A stretch of DNA of 64,000 nucleotides from Silvimonas iriomotensis. GTDB taxonomy: Bacteria; Pseudomonadota; Gammaproteobacteria; Burkholderiales; Chitinibacteraceae. The notes beneath the pieces are model-generated. The model was not told the origin of the DNA. It did no database searches and was given only the letters and a program-made list of their open reading frames with translations. Shown here in pieces: positions 52,390-61,342 of the stretch. The position numbers were made by a program, and so were the translations under genes. Each line of letters opens with the position of its first letter. The stretch's first letter is position 1. Where the stretch lies: NCBI RefSeq assembly GCF_014645535.1, contig NZ_BMLX01000004.1:124001-188000 (forward strand), written 5' to 3'.

Positions 52390-52466
52390 TGGCAGGGGAA
52401 GAAGGATTCGAACCTTCGCATGTCGGAATCAAAATCCGATGCCTTAACCAACTTGGCGACTCCCCT
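52390..52466 (-). tRNA. tRNA-Gln (anticodon TTG)
   Basis: Cloverleaf on the minus strand: acceptor AGGGGAG/TTCCCCT, D-arm CGCCAAGTTGGTTAAGGC, anticodon loop TTTTGAT with TTG, T-arm AAGGTTCGAATCCTT, discriminator G and encoded CCA. Confidence 0.96.
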
Positions 52467-52492
52467 ATCGAAACTGCTGAACTTGAAAACTG

Positions 52493-53392
52493 CTAATCAG
52501 CAAATTCGCTTAACTCGTGCTTTTGGAGTGACCTTGCAACAAAACCGGTCATCTCTTCAGGAACCAGCGATACTACACGATCCGCTTCGCTTTGTGAAGC
52601 ACATATTGTGAACACGCAGCTTCCTGATCCAGTCATCCGCGCCGGTCCAAACTGGCTTAGCCATTCCAGACTTTCAGCGATGCGCGGCTGCTGACTCACC
52701 GCTACTGGCTGCAAATCATTTCGCGTCGCAGCAACGTTGAGGCCGCGCATTTTGATGGAGGGCGTATCTCTTGTCAAGCGCTCATCTTTAAAAATTGCAG
52801 GCGTAGAAACATGTACCTGCGGATGCAGCACGGCAAACCAGCAATCGGGCGTGTCGTAGGCGGTCATGATTTCGCCCACGCCTTCGACAAAGGCATTGCG
52901 GCCGAAAATAAAGAACGGGACATCGGCGCCCAGCTTCAAACCCAGCTCCATCAACGACTTGCGCGACAAGTTCACGTTCCACAGACGGTTGAGCGCCAGC
53001 AGCACCGTCGCGGCGTCCGAACTGCCGCCACCCATGCCACCGCCCATGGGTATGCGTTTGGTCACGCGGATATCCACACCGCAAGTGATCGGCGCAAACG
53101 GCTGCAACAGACGTGCGGCGCGCACCGTCAGGTCGTCTTCCGGGTTCACGCCGGGCAGGGGGTTGTGATGCTCGATGCCGTCATCATCACGCAGCCGCAG
53201 TTCAATGGTGTCTTTCAGATCAACCAGCTGGAACACGGATTGCAGCAAGTGATAGCCATCAGCCCGGCGTCCGATGACATGCAAAAACAGATTGAGCTTG
53301 GCCGGGGCCGGAAAACTGCGCCAGCCCTGGGGCGTGGCGGGGAAGTGATCCAGCGCGGATGCAGCAAGAACAGAATGTGTTACGGAAGCCAT
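52493..53392 (-). CDS. ispE: 4-diphosphocytidyl-2-C-methyl-D-erythritol kinase
   Basis: The 299-residue GHMP kinase acts in the MEP isoprenoid pathway. Key segments are FPAPAKLNLFLHVIGRRADG with the catalytic Lys, the ATP loop PMGGGMGGGSSDAATVLLAL with LGADVPFF, and the C-terminal ARMTGSGSCVF. It overlaps lolB by 13 nt. Confidence 0.96.
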   Translation of the reverse strand: MASVTHSVLAASALDHFPATPQGWRSFPAPAKLNLFLHVIGRRADGYHLLQSVFQLVDLKDTIELRLRDDDGIEHHNPLPGVNPEDDLTVRAARLLQPFAPITCGVDIRVTKRIPMGGGMGGGSSDAATVLLALNRLWNVNLSRKSLMELGLKLGADVPFFIFGRNAFVEGVGEIMTAYDTPDCWFAVLHPQVHVSTPAIFKDERLTRDTPSIKMRGLNVAATRNDLQPVAVSQQPRIAESLEWLSQFGPARMTGSGSCVFTICASQSEADRVVSLVPEEMTGFVARSLQKHELSEFAD

Positions 53393-53937
53393 TGCCAGTC
53401 AGACACCACAATTTTCAGATCAAGCCCGTTCTGGGCGGCGTGAATACGCCAGGGTAATTTGCCTTCGCGGCCGGCATCGCGCAGATCAGTCGCGTCGATT
53501 TCCCAGCCGTTCTGCGAGATATGAATACCTTCTGCAGTGGGCGTGACCACTGCCGGCGTCGCCGGATCAGGTTTGCCGCGCAGCCACCAGCGCATGCCTT
53601 GTACCGGCAGTTGCCAGCCGGTGCGTTTTTGCAGCAAGGCTTCCGGGCTGGGCGCAACCGTATCGGTGCCGCTGGAATCCTTCAGCCGCGCGCCTTGCGC
53701 ATCAAAAGTCAGGCGGGCGACGGTCTGGCCCAGCGGGGTTCCCAGATCCAGCGCGGCTTCATTACCGTCATCGCGCCAGGTGAAATTGGCAATTTGCGAG
53801 TCATTGGGCAAACGCAACGCCACGCGGCCCGTGGCCACCAGCTCGCCAGAGCGCGTCGGCGGGGCGGGCGGCGTGGCGCAACCGGCCAGCCACAAAGCGG
53901 CCAGCAACAGCCAGAAACCGGTTAACCAGCGCTTCAC
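53380..53937 (-). CDS. lolB: Outer-membrane lipoprotein insertion protein LolB
   Basis: The 185-residue lipoprotein (lipobox LWLAGC, acylated Cys20) has the LolB fold: ATGRVALRLPNDSQIANFTW, DLGTPLGQTVARLTFD, and LPVQGMRWWLRG. It accepts lipoproteins from LolA and inserts them in the outer membrane. It overlaps the upstream TPR lipoprotein gene by 4 nt. Confidence 0.93.
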   Translation of the reverse strand: MKRWLTGFWLLLAALWLAGCATPPAPPTRSGELVATGRVALRLPNDSQIANFTWRDDGNEAALDLGTPLGQTVARLTFDAQGARLKDSSGTDTVAPSPEALLQKRTGWQLPVQGMRWWLRGKPDPATPAVVTPTAEGIHISQNGWEIDATDLRDAGREGKLPWRIHAAQNGLDLKIVVSDWQWLP

Positions 53938-55700
53938 GGTTTGCCGATTTCCTGGCCGATGGCGATCACCGATTCGTTATCCGGGTCCAGCCTTTGCGCT
54001 TCTGCCAGCACTTTGTGGGCGTCGCTCTTTTCGCCCAGCTTGTACAGCGTGGCAGCCAGGTGGGCGCCGACTTCCGGATTGGGCATGGCCTTATACGCTT
54101 TGGTCAGCAGGTCACGCGCTTCCGGCAGGCGATTTTGCTTGTAACGCAACCAGCCAAGGCTATCGAGGATGACCGGGTTGTCCGGGTCCAGCGTGTTGGC
54201 TTTTTCCAGATAACCGTTGGCTTCATCGTAGCGATCGGTACGGTTGGCCAGGGTGTAACCCAGCGCGTTCAGGCCCTGGGCGCTGTCCGGTTGCAGTTCC
54301 AGATACTTGTGCAGGTCCGCTTCTGCGGCCGGCACGTTGTGCTGCAGGTCGGCAATCAGCGAGCGCTCGTACAGCAGATCGGCGTTTTTCGGATCTTTAC
54401 TCAGCGCTTCGGTCAGCACGAACCAGGCTTTGTCGTAGTTTTTGGCTTCACGCCAGACGCTGGACTCCAACAGGGTCTGCCGGGTTTGCTGTTCGGTGGT
54501 CAGCGCCACGTTCTGATGGATCAGGTCAATGGCCTTTTGCGGCTGACCTGTGCGTGCGTACAGATGGATCAAGCGCTCGATTGCGGCGTCATGCATGTCG
54601 CCTTCCACGCTTTGATACCAGCCAATGGCGTCCTGGTTCTGCCCGCGGATTTCAGCAATCTGGCCCAGATACAGCCGCAGATTGTTGGTGTTGCGCGGGT
54701 TTCTTTGCACGGCCGCGCCAAGGCGTTGCTGGGCGGTATCGAAATCACGCAGTTCCATGGAAACCAGACCGGAGCCAACCAGCGCTTCCAGGTTATCCGG
54801 CTGGATTTTCAGAATGCCGTTGTATTCGTCCAGCGCGTCTTTCATCTGTTTGTTGATGACCAGCTCACGCGCCAGCGCATTGCGGATCGGCAAGGAGTCC
54901 GGGTTTTTGCGCAGGGCGGTGTGCAGGTAATCGATACGTTCCTGGCTTGGGCGATCCGACATCAGCTGGATGCGGTACAGCACGGCCGGTTCCCAGCCTG
55001 GACGCAACGCTTCAGCGGCGTCGACTTCCTTGATGGCGTCGGGAACGCGGTTGGTATTGGCATAGGCCACCGCGCGGGCGAAGTGCGCCTCTGGCAGATT
55101 CAGATACGGCGCGGTCACATCTTCAGTGAGCTTGGCCGCCGCATTGCGGTCGGTGTTTTTATCCCACAGCGTATGCATGCGCAGGAAGAAAGAGGGCGCG
55201 TCTTGCGGCTTGGCTTTAAGCAAGGCCTCAAGGTGCGGCTTGGCTTCATCCAGCCGGTTGGCGCGCAACAACAGGCTGAGCATCACCTGCTGCGGGCCCA
55301 CCGCGTTGGGCGAGGCGTCGATCCATTGTTTGGCCGAATCCATGGCCAGATTCAGCTGGCCTGCACCAATGGCGACTTCGGTCGCGCGTTTGGCCACGCG
55401 CGGATCATGCGTGCGCCTGGCCAGATCATTCCAGGTTTGTGCACCCAGCGTGGCCTGGCCACGTTGCAGGGCGATATCACCCACCAGGAAGCGCAGCACC
55501 AGTTCGTCCGTCAACTCTTCATTGGGGAGCGGGCCGTCAGCGATCGCGGGGTCTTGCGCGTTGTCATCTGCCGCGGGCGCACTCGCCACGGGTGCTTTGC
55601 CTGTCGCTGCGGGTTGTCCAACCGTGGCACAACCGGCAAGGACCGTCAGGCTCAGGCACACAAGAGTCAGGAGAGGTTTCCGGGAAAACGGAAAAGGCAT
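53934..55700 (-). CDS. TPR-repeat outer-membrane lipoprotein
   Basis: The 588-residue protein has a lipoprotein signal (LVCLSLTVLAGC), a short linker, and then tetratricopeptide repeats across most of its length, clearest in LNALGYTLANRTDRYDEANG, YLEKANTLDPDNPVILDSLG and LLTKAYKAMPNPEVGAHLAA. Large TPR lipoproteins directly upstream of lolB are conserved in betaproteobacteria; they are presumed scaffolds in the envelope. It starts the TPR-lolB-ispE operon. Confidence 0.9.
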   Translation of the reverse strand: MPFPFSRKPLLTLVCLSLTVLAGCATVGQPAATGKAPVASAPAADDNAQDPAIADGPLPNEELTDELVLRFLVGDIALQRGQATLGAQTWNDLARRTHDPRVAKRATEVAIGAGQLNLAMDSAKQWIDASPNAVGPQQVMLSLLLRANRLDEAKPHLEALLKAKPQDAPSFFLRMHTLWDKNTDRNAAAKLTEDVTAPYLNLPEAHFARAVAYANTNRVPDAIKEVDAAEALRPGWEPAVLYRIQLMSDRPSQERIDYLHTALRKNPDSLPIRNALARELVINKQMKDALDEYNGILKIQPDNLEALVGSGLVSMELRDFDTAQQRLGAAVQRNPRNTNNLRLYLGQIAEIRGQNQDAIGWYQSVEGDMHDAAIERLIHLYARTGQPQKAIDLIHQNVALTTEQQTRQTLLESSVWREAKNYDKAWFVLTEALSKDPKNADLLYERSLIADLQHNVPAAEADLHKYLELQPDSAQGLNALGYTLANRTDRYDEANGYLEKANTLDPDNPVILDSLGWLRYKQNRLPEARDLLTKAYKAMPNPEVGAHLAATLYKLGEKSDAHKVLAEAQRLDPDNESVIAIGQEIGKP

Positions 55701-55927
55701 GGCAAAGTCCGGCGGGTGGTGGAGTGTTGTGTCGCGAGCATTGACTGCCGCTGCGGCATTTTTAGCACTGGATTACATACAGACCCGTGCTGCTTCATAT
55801 TAAGGTAAATTCCGTCGCGAAGTCCAAGCCGTGAGGTGACGGGCCTTGCGCAACTTTTAACGGCATTGTGTTATGACGAGCGAATGACAATTTATGTTCC
55901 GTCTGCCTTTCATTGTCTGGTTGGATC

Positions 55928-56743
55928 ATGCCTGAATTACCCGAAGTCGAAACGACGCGTCGCGGCATTGCCGATATCCTCACCGGTAACACGGTAGCCC
56001 AGGTCACCGTGCGTGATCCGCGCCTGCGCTGGCCGGTGCCCGATACCCTGCACACCCTGCTGCAGGGGCAGCGCATTGTCTCGGTCGAGCGGCGTGCCAA
56101 ATATCTGCTGATCGGCTTTGCCCACGGCACGCTGATTGTCCACCTTGGCATGAGCGGCACCTTGCGGGTGGTGACGGCTGCGCGTCCGGTTGAAAAACAC
56201 GATCATATTGATCTGATGCTCGAAGACGGCCGCATCCTGCGTTACCGCGATCCGCGCCGCTTTGGCTGCATGCTCTGGCATGAGGCCGCACCGGCCACGC
56301 ACCCCTTGCTGGCAGCGCTGGGACCGGAGCCTTTGTCTGACGCCTTTGACGCCAGCTATCTGCAGCAACAGCTCGCCCGTCGGCAGGCCGCGATCAAGCT
56401 TGTCATCATGGATCAACATGTCGTGGTTGGCGTGGGCAACATCTATGCATCCGAAGCGTTGTTCCGTGCGCGGATACACCCGGAACGGCCCGCGGCCACA
56501 CTGAAGAAACGTGAAATTGACGCCCTGGTTGACGCAATCAAGGCCACTTTGTCGGACGCGATCCGCGCGGGGGGCACCACGCTGCGCGACTATGTCGATT
56601 CAAGCGGCAACACGGGTTATTTCCAGCTGCAGACCTACGCCTATGACCGGGCCGCAGAGCCGTGCCGGGTCTGCGCGAAGCCGATTGTGGAAATCCGCCA
56701 GGGTCAACGCGCAACATTCTTCTGCCCGAACTGCCAGAAATAA
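55928..56743 (+). CDS. mutM: Formamidopyrimidine-DNA glycosylase
   Basis: ATG 55928 gives the obligatory MPELPEVETTRRGI, whose Pro2 and Glu3 are catalytic. The H2TH region (VVVGVGNIYASEALFRARIH) and the C-terminal zinc finger (CRVCAKPI...FFCPNCQK) are complete, in 271 residues. It excises 8-oxoguanine. Confidence 0.97.
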   Translation: MPELPEVETTRRGIADILTGNTVAQVTVRDPRLRWPVPDTLHTLLQGQRIVSVERRAKYLLIGFAHGTLIVHLGMSGTLRVVTAARPVEKHDHIDLMLEDGRILRYRDPRRFGCMLWHEAAPATHPLLAALGPEPLSDAFDASYLQQQLARRQAAIKLVIMDQHVVVGVGNIYASEALFRARIHPERPAATLKKREIDALVDAIKATLSDAIRAGGTTLRDYVDSSGNTGYFQLQTYAYDRAAEPCRVCAKPIVEIRQGQRATFFCPNCQK

Positions 56744-56856
56744 TTGATTCCATTATCATTAGTGTCCGGAATGTGCGATAACGCCGTCCGAACACATGCA
56801 GGCGCCGCGCGCGCGGCCTGCGCTAAAGAGAGCCCGTACAGGGCGTGAGGACCGAG

Positions 56857-58866
56857 ATGAGCACCGACTACCTCCATCGTGACGAGATAGCCGCCAACGA
56901 TGTGGACAGCAACGACCGCCTTGCCGGCGACTTCCAGGCCTACAGCGCCTGGCGCGGCCAGTTGTCGCAACGCGTGGCGCAATTGTCGCGCTGGCTGTCC
57001 GAGCAAGACCTGGACGATGCCCAGACTCAGCTGCGCATCCAGACACTGCTGGAAAAACTCAAGGACGACAAACTCAATATCGCGTTTGTGGCCGAGTTCT
57101 CCCGCGGCAAGTCTGAACTGATCAATGCGATTTTCTTTGCGCACTATGGCAAACGCGTGCTGCCCTCGTCGGCTGGCCGCACCACCATGTGCCCGACGGA
57201 AATCCTGTTTGACCCGTCGCGCCCGCCGTCGATCCAGTTGCTGCCGATCGAAACCCGCGCACAGAACGTGACCACCAGCGAATACCGCCGCTACACCGAA
57301 GAGTGGGCCACGACCGAACTGGAAGTCGACAACGCTGATGCCATGCTGGCCGCGCTGGGCCAGGTGGGCCACACCAAGCGCGTATCGATTGAAGTCGCCA
57401 AGAGCTTTGGCCTGTTTGATGAAGATGATCCTGATCAGGTGATCATGGTCGGCGCCGATGGCACGGTGGAAATCCCGGCCTGGCGTCACGCCGTGATCAA
57501 TTTCCCGCATCCGTTGCTGGAACAGGGCCTGGTCATTCTGGATACCCCGGGCCTGAACGCGATCGGTACCGAACCGGAACTGACGCTGAACCTGCTGCCC
57601 AACGCGCACGCCATTCTGTTTATCTTGTCTGCCGACACCGGCGTGACCAAGAGCGACATCGATGTGTGGCGCAACCACATTGGCAAGGCGCAAGCCGGCT
57701 CGCGCGGGCGCCTGGTGGTGCTCAACAAGATTGACGGCCTGTGGGATGAACTGAAGACCCCGGCACAGATCGAAGCCGAGATCGATCGCCAGGTGGTGAC
57801 CACGGCCAGTCTGCTGGGCGTGAACCCCAACCACGTGTTCCCGGTATCGGCGCAAAAAGCGCTGGTCGCCAAGGTGCAGCACGATGAAGCCTTGCTGCAA
57901 CGCGCGCACTTGATGGATCTGGAAGCCGCGCTGTCTGGCGAATTGTTGCCGGCCAAGCAGGATATCGTGCGCGACAGCACGATCACCGAAGTCGAAGACA
58001 TTGTGCTGGCCACCCGCAATCTGCTGGGGACGCGTCGCACCAGTCTGCTGGAACAACTGGACGAACTGGCCCGCTTGCGTGGCAAGAACCAGGACGTGGT
58101 CATGCAGATGATGGACAAGGTCCAGACCGACAAGCGTCATTTCGAGCAAGGTCTGGTGCGCTTCCAGGCGCTGCGCAGCATTTTCAGCCAGCAGACCAAC
58201 CAGTTGCTGACGCTGCTGGGCATGGATTCGCTCAAGGCCGAGATCGCCCGTATCCGCGACGAAATGGAACGCAGCTGGTTCTCGTTTGGCGAAGGCGGCC
58301 TGCGCGCCACCATGGAGCGCTTCTTCAAGGACACCAACGCCAATATCGCCAGCTCTGCCGAACAGGTGGCAGAAATCCAGGCCATGATGGCGGCCATGTA
58401 CAAGAAGTTCAGCGAAGAACACGGCCTGGGTCAGGTGACACCGCCGCCGTTCTCCACGCTCAAGTACCACAAGGAAATCGCCCGCCTGGAGAAATCCTTC
58501 CGCGAGCACTTCAATACCGTGGGCCGTTTGCTGACCACCAGCCAGAGCCGCATTACCCGCAAGTTCTTCGAAACCGTCGCCAGCCGTGTGGTGTACGTGT
58601 TTGAAGTGGCCAACCGCGACGTGGAAAACTGGCTCAAGGCCGTGATGGCACCGATGGAAACCCAGGTGCGCGAACACCAGCTGCAACTGCGTCGCCGTCT
58701 GGAAAGCATCAAGCGCATCCACAAGGCCACCGATACGCTGGAAGGCCGTATTGAAGAACTGGAAGACATGGATCGCCAGCTCACCAGCCAGATGGACGAC
58801 CTGGATCAGTGTCACCGCCAGGTGCTGGCTGCGCTCAACAGCGAGATCTCGCGCCTGGCCGCGTAA
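56857..58866 (+). CDS. Dynamin-like GTPase
   Basis: ATG 56857 after GTGAGG gives 669 residues. The GTPase motifs are G1 FVAEFSRGKSELINAIF, G2 TTMCPTEILF, G3 VILDTPGLN and G4 VVLNKIDGL. The rest is helical with a coiled-coil end (HQLQLRRRLESIKRIHKATD, TLEGRIEELEDMDR). Bacterial dynamin-like proteins remodel or protect the membrane, and some confer phage tolerance, but this host-composition gene may serve a housekeeping role. It is a single gene with its own terminator. Confidence 0.85.
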   Translation: MSTDYLHRDEIAANDVDSNDRLAGDFQAYSAWRGQLSQRVAQLSRWLSEQDLDDAQTQLRIQTLLEKLKDDKLNIAFVAEFSRGKSELINAIFFAHYGKRVLPSSAGRTTMCPTEILFDPSRPPSIQLLPIETRAQNVTTSEYRRYTEEWATTELEVDNADAMLAALGQVGHTKRVSIEVAKSFGLFDEDDPDQVIMVGADGTVEIPAWRHAVINFPHPLLEQGLVILDTPGLNAIGTEPELTLNLLPNAHAILFILSADTGVTKSDIDVWRNHIGKAQAGSRGRLVVLNKIDGLWDELKTPAQIEAEIDRQVVTTASLLGVNPNHVFPVSAQKALVAKVQHDEALLQRAHLMDLEAALSGELLPAKQDIVRDSTITEVEDIVLATRNLLGTRRTSLLEQLDELARLRGKNQDVVMQMMDKVQTDKRHFEQGLVRFQALRSIFSQQTNQLLTLLGMDSLKAEIARIRDEMERSWFSFGEGGLRATMERFFKDTNANIASSAEQVAEIQAMMAAMYKKFSEEHGLGQVTPPPFSTLKYHKEIARLEKSFREHFNTVGRLLTTSQSRITRKFFETVASRVVYVFEVANRDVENWLKAVMAPMETQVREHQLQLRRRLESIKRIHKATDTLEGRIEELEDMDRQLTSQMDDLDQCHRQVLAALNSEISRLAA

Positions 58867-58888
58867 TCTGGCCTGGTTTGAGTCTTTT

Positions 58889-58924
58889 GCAAAAAACGCC
58901 CGCCTTGAACGCGGGCGTTTTTTT
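58889..58924 (+). terminator. Terminator after the dynamin-like gene
   Basis: AACGCCCGC-cttgaac-GCGGGCGTT followed by TTTTTT. Confidence 0.9.
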
Positions 58925-58991
58925 CTAGCCTGATTTGAGCGTGACGCGCGATTCGTTTACGCTTGCCCGACAACATAACGGAGCAACCGCC

Positions 58992-59750
58992 ATGGCCCAC
59001 CAAGACATCCTGCTGGAAATCTGCGCGGGCTCTGTGACTTCTTGCCTGGCCGCCCAGGAAGGTGGCGCCAGCCGCGTGGAATTCTGCGACAACCTGCTCG
59101 AAGGGGGCACCACGCCTTCTCATGGCGCCATTGCCGCGGCGCGTGACCGGCTGTGGATTACCCTCAATGTCATCATCCGCCCGCGCGGCGGCGACTTTCT
59201 GTATTCGGATGTCGAGTTCGAAGTAATGCAGCGCGATATCCTGGCCTGCAAGAAACTGGGCGTGGATGGCGTGGTGATCGGCCTGTTGACGGCCGATGGC
59301 GATATTGACGTGCCGCGCACCAAGCAACTGGTCGAACTGGCCATGCCCATGCAGGTGACATTCCACCGCGCATTTGATGTGGCGCGTGATCCGGTACAGG
59401 CACTGAAAGCGGTGATCAGCACGGGTTGTAACCGCTTGCTGACCTCTGGCCAGGCGCCGACCGCACCGGAAGGCGCCGAACTGATCCGCCAGTTGCGTGA
59501 ACAGGCCGGCAACAAGCTGGTGGTCATGCCAGGCGCCGGCGTGCGGGTGAACAATATTGCAGAACTGGTGCGTGCCACCGGCTGCCGCGAGTTCCATACC
59601 TCTGGCCGGGCGCCGTTTCCCAGCGGCATGAACTACCGCAACGAACGCGTGAAAATGGGCGCGCCCGGGCAGGATGAATACGCCATTGTCGAAACCTCTG
59701 CGCCGCTGGTGCAAGAGATTCTGGCCAATGCGCGCAGTGCACTGGGCTAA
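58992..59750 (+). CDS. cutC: Copper homeostasis protein CutC
   Basis: ATG 58992 with GGAG upstream gives 252 residues of a TIM-barrel CutC: LLEICAGSVTSCLAAQEGGA, RVEFCDNLLEGGTTPSHGAI, MQVTFHRAFDVARDP and MPGAGVRVNNI. A direct copper role is debated; the family is conserved. Confidence 0.93.
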   Translation: MAHQDILLEICAGSVTSCLAAQEGGASRVEFCDNLLEGGTTPSHGAIAAARDRLWITLNVIIRPRGGDFLYSDVEFEVMQRDILACKKLGVDGVVIGLLTADGDIDVPRTKQLVELAMPMQVTFHRAFDVARDPVQALKAVISTGCNRLLTSGQAPTAPEGAELIRQLREQAGNKLVVMPGAGVRVNNIAELVRATGCREFHTSGRAPFPSGMNYRNERVKMGAPGQDEYAIVETSAPLVQEILANARSALG

Positions 59751-59770
59751 CGCGCCAGCGCCAGAAACAG

Positions 59771-59798
59771 CAAACCCGCCAGGATGGCGGGTTTTTTA
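59771..59798 (+). terminator. Terminator after cutC
   Basis: AACCCGCC-aggat-GGCGGGTT followed by TTTT. Confidence 0.85.
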
Positions 59799-60016
59799 TT
59801 GCCTGACAGGGCACGGCCCGTTGTCAGATCACACGGACACGATCACGCACAACGGGATAATTCTGAAATGGTTGACACCATTACCAATTGTTTCTCCTGC
59901 AAAACACGTCCTCACATACAAGCGGCGCGCGCAGTGTAATTCTGTGATCGTGGACGGGCCACTCAACAAACCCGGCCCGAGCCCGACGACAAGTTTGACC
60001 CTTAGGAGAAACACCC

Positions 60017-60688
60017 ATGAAAGCCCTGATCGCACTCGCTACTGCTGCTGGCCTGCTGTTTGGTACCCCGGTTTTTGCCGCTGACGCCAGCGCCCCGGCG
60101 AAAGCTGCAACGGCTACTCATCACAAGAGCACGAAGCACCACGCCAAGAAGGCCACTGCTTCGAGCACCGAACAAAAAGCGCAAGCCAAGAAACACAAAA
60201 AGGCTTCCGCTGCTTCGACCGTAGCCCAGAAGGCTCAGGCCAAGAAGCACAAGGCATCCGCCGCTTCGGCCGCACAAAAGGCCCAGGCCAAGAAGCACAA
60301 GAAGGCATCCGCTGCTTCGACCGCACAAAAGGCCCAGGCCAAGAAGCACAAGAAGGCATCCGCAGCTTCGACCGCTCAAAAGGCACAAGCCAAGAAGCAC
60401 AAGAAGGCATCCGCAGCTTCGACCGCTCAAAAGGCACAAGCCAAGAAGCACAAGAAGGCATCCGCCGCTTCGACCGCACAAAAGGCCCAAGCCAAGAAGC
60501 ACAAGAAGGCATCCGCTGCTTCGACCGCTCAGAAGGCCCAGGCCAAGAAGCACAAGAAGGCATCCGCTGCTTCGACCGCTCAGAAGGCCCAAGCCAAGAA
60601 GCACAAGAAGGCATCCGCTGCTTCCGCTGCACAAAAGGCACAAGCCAAAAAGCATCACAGCAAGAAGCACGCTGCCAAGAAGGCCTGA
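60017..60688 (+). CDS. Exported Lys/Ala-rich repeat protein
   Basis: A signal peptide (MKALIALATAAGLLFGTPVF, cleavage at AAD) is followed by 200 residues made almost only of Lys, Ala, Gln, Ser, Thr and His. Ten 17-residue units of the type ASAASTAQKAQAKKHKK fill residues 46-215. RBS TAGGAG precedes the ATG. Composition resembles acid-shock (Asr-like) and histone-H1-like proteins, but the signal peptide places it in the periplasm, where it could buffer or bind anionic polymers. Copy number probably varies among strains. Confidence 0.75.
   Translation: MKALIALATAAGLLFGTPVFAADASAPAKAATATHHKSTKHHAKKATASSTEQKAQAKKHKKASAASTVAQKAQAKKHKASAASAAQKAQAKKHKKASAASTAQKAQAKKHKKASAASTAQKAQAKKHKKASAASTAQKAQAKKHKKASAASTAQKAQAKKHKKASAASTAQKAQAKKHKKASAASTAQKAQAKKHKKASAASAAQKAQAKKHHSKKHAAKKA
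60152..60661 (+). repeat. 51-bp tandem repeat, 10 copies
   Basis: In-frame 51-bp units encode the 17-residue repeats. The central six are nearly identical (STAQ type); the first two are divergent, with a one-residue shift in unit 2. Sequence near-identity points to recent slippage or recombination. Confidence 0.9.
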
Positions 60689-60714
60689 TTTTTCACAAGG
60701 CCAAGGCACCCGCC

Positions 60715-60742
60715 AACCCCCTCACATGAGGGGGTTTTTTTT
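60715..60742 (+). terminator. Terminator after the repeat protein
   Basis: CCCCCTC-acat-GAGGGGG followed by eight T. Confidence 0.92.
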
Positions 60743-60751
60743 ATTGGGCGT

Positions 60752-61234
60752 TCACAACGGCGTGTTCATGAACACGGACTGCACGGTGAGGCCGTGTTTT
60801 TCATAAAAGCGGATGGCGCTTTCGTTGAAGCTGAAAACCTGCAGGTACAGCGTGACTGCGCCTTGTGCTTTCGCCCACGCGCGTGCTGCCCCCAATAATT
60901 GTTCGCCAACGCCCTGACGGCGGTGGCTGGCGGCGACTACGATGGTCCCGATACGCGCTTCGCGACGGGCGCGAATAAACGGCGGGACCGGAGGTTCGGT
61001 CACCTTGGCAGAAATAAAGCCACAAACCTGATCGCCGTGCTGCGCCACCAGCACCACGCTGTCTGATGCGCTCATCGCGCTATGCCACCAGGCCTGGGTC
61101 GCTTCATCGCCAGGCTGGCTGAGTACAAACACATCTGGCGCACCGGCGTGATGCTCATGGTTGATTTCATCTGAAAGCCGGCAGAGGGCGGGAAGGTCTT
61201 GCGTGAGGGCGGCGCGGATCACTACTGGGGTCAT
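60752..61234 (-). CDS. GNAT-family N-acetyltransferase
   Basis: Starting at ATG 61234 the 160-residue protein has the GNAT fold with the acetyl-CoA loop IVVAASHRRQGVGEQLLGAA and the C-terminal strand NESAIRFYEKHGLTV. The acceptor is not predictable. It ends convergently with the repeat-protein terminator. Confidence 0.88.
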   Translation of the reverse strand: MTPVVIRAALTQDLPALCRLSDEINHEHHAGAPDVFVLSQPGDEATQAWWHSAMSASDSVVLVAQHGDQVCGFISAKVTEPPVPPFIRARREARIGTIVVAASHRRQGVGEQLLGAARAWAKAQGAVTLYLQVFSFNESAIRFYEKHGLTVQSVFMNTPL

Positions 61235-61287
61235 GGGCAGGCAAGGCAAAGACAAAAGCGCAGACCTTATCACGCGTGCACCGCCCA

Positions 61288-61320
61288 TAAAAAAACCGGC
61301 CTCGAAAGGCCGGTTTTTTG
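61288..61320. terminator. Bidirectional terminator after ahcY
   Basis: AAAAACCGGCC-tcgaaa-GGCCGGTTTTTT. Confidence 0.9.
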
Positions 61321-61342
61321 TTGCAAGCGCGTATGCGACTGC

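Noticed and set aside
53994-55808. 604-codon frame antisense to the TPR lipoprotein gene
   Set aside because: Shadow of the third codon positions of a real gene; composition is rich in Arg, Val and His with no motifs.
56704-58815. 703-codon frame antisense to the dynamin-like gene
   Set aside because: The opposite strand has complete GTPase motifs; this frame has none and is a shadow.
60152-60661. Regular 51-bp repeats that could suggest a CRISPR array
   Set aside because: The repeats are contiguous without spacers and keep an open reading frame with a signal peptide.
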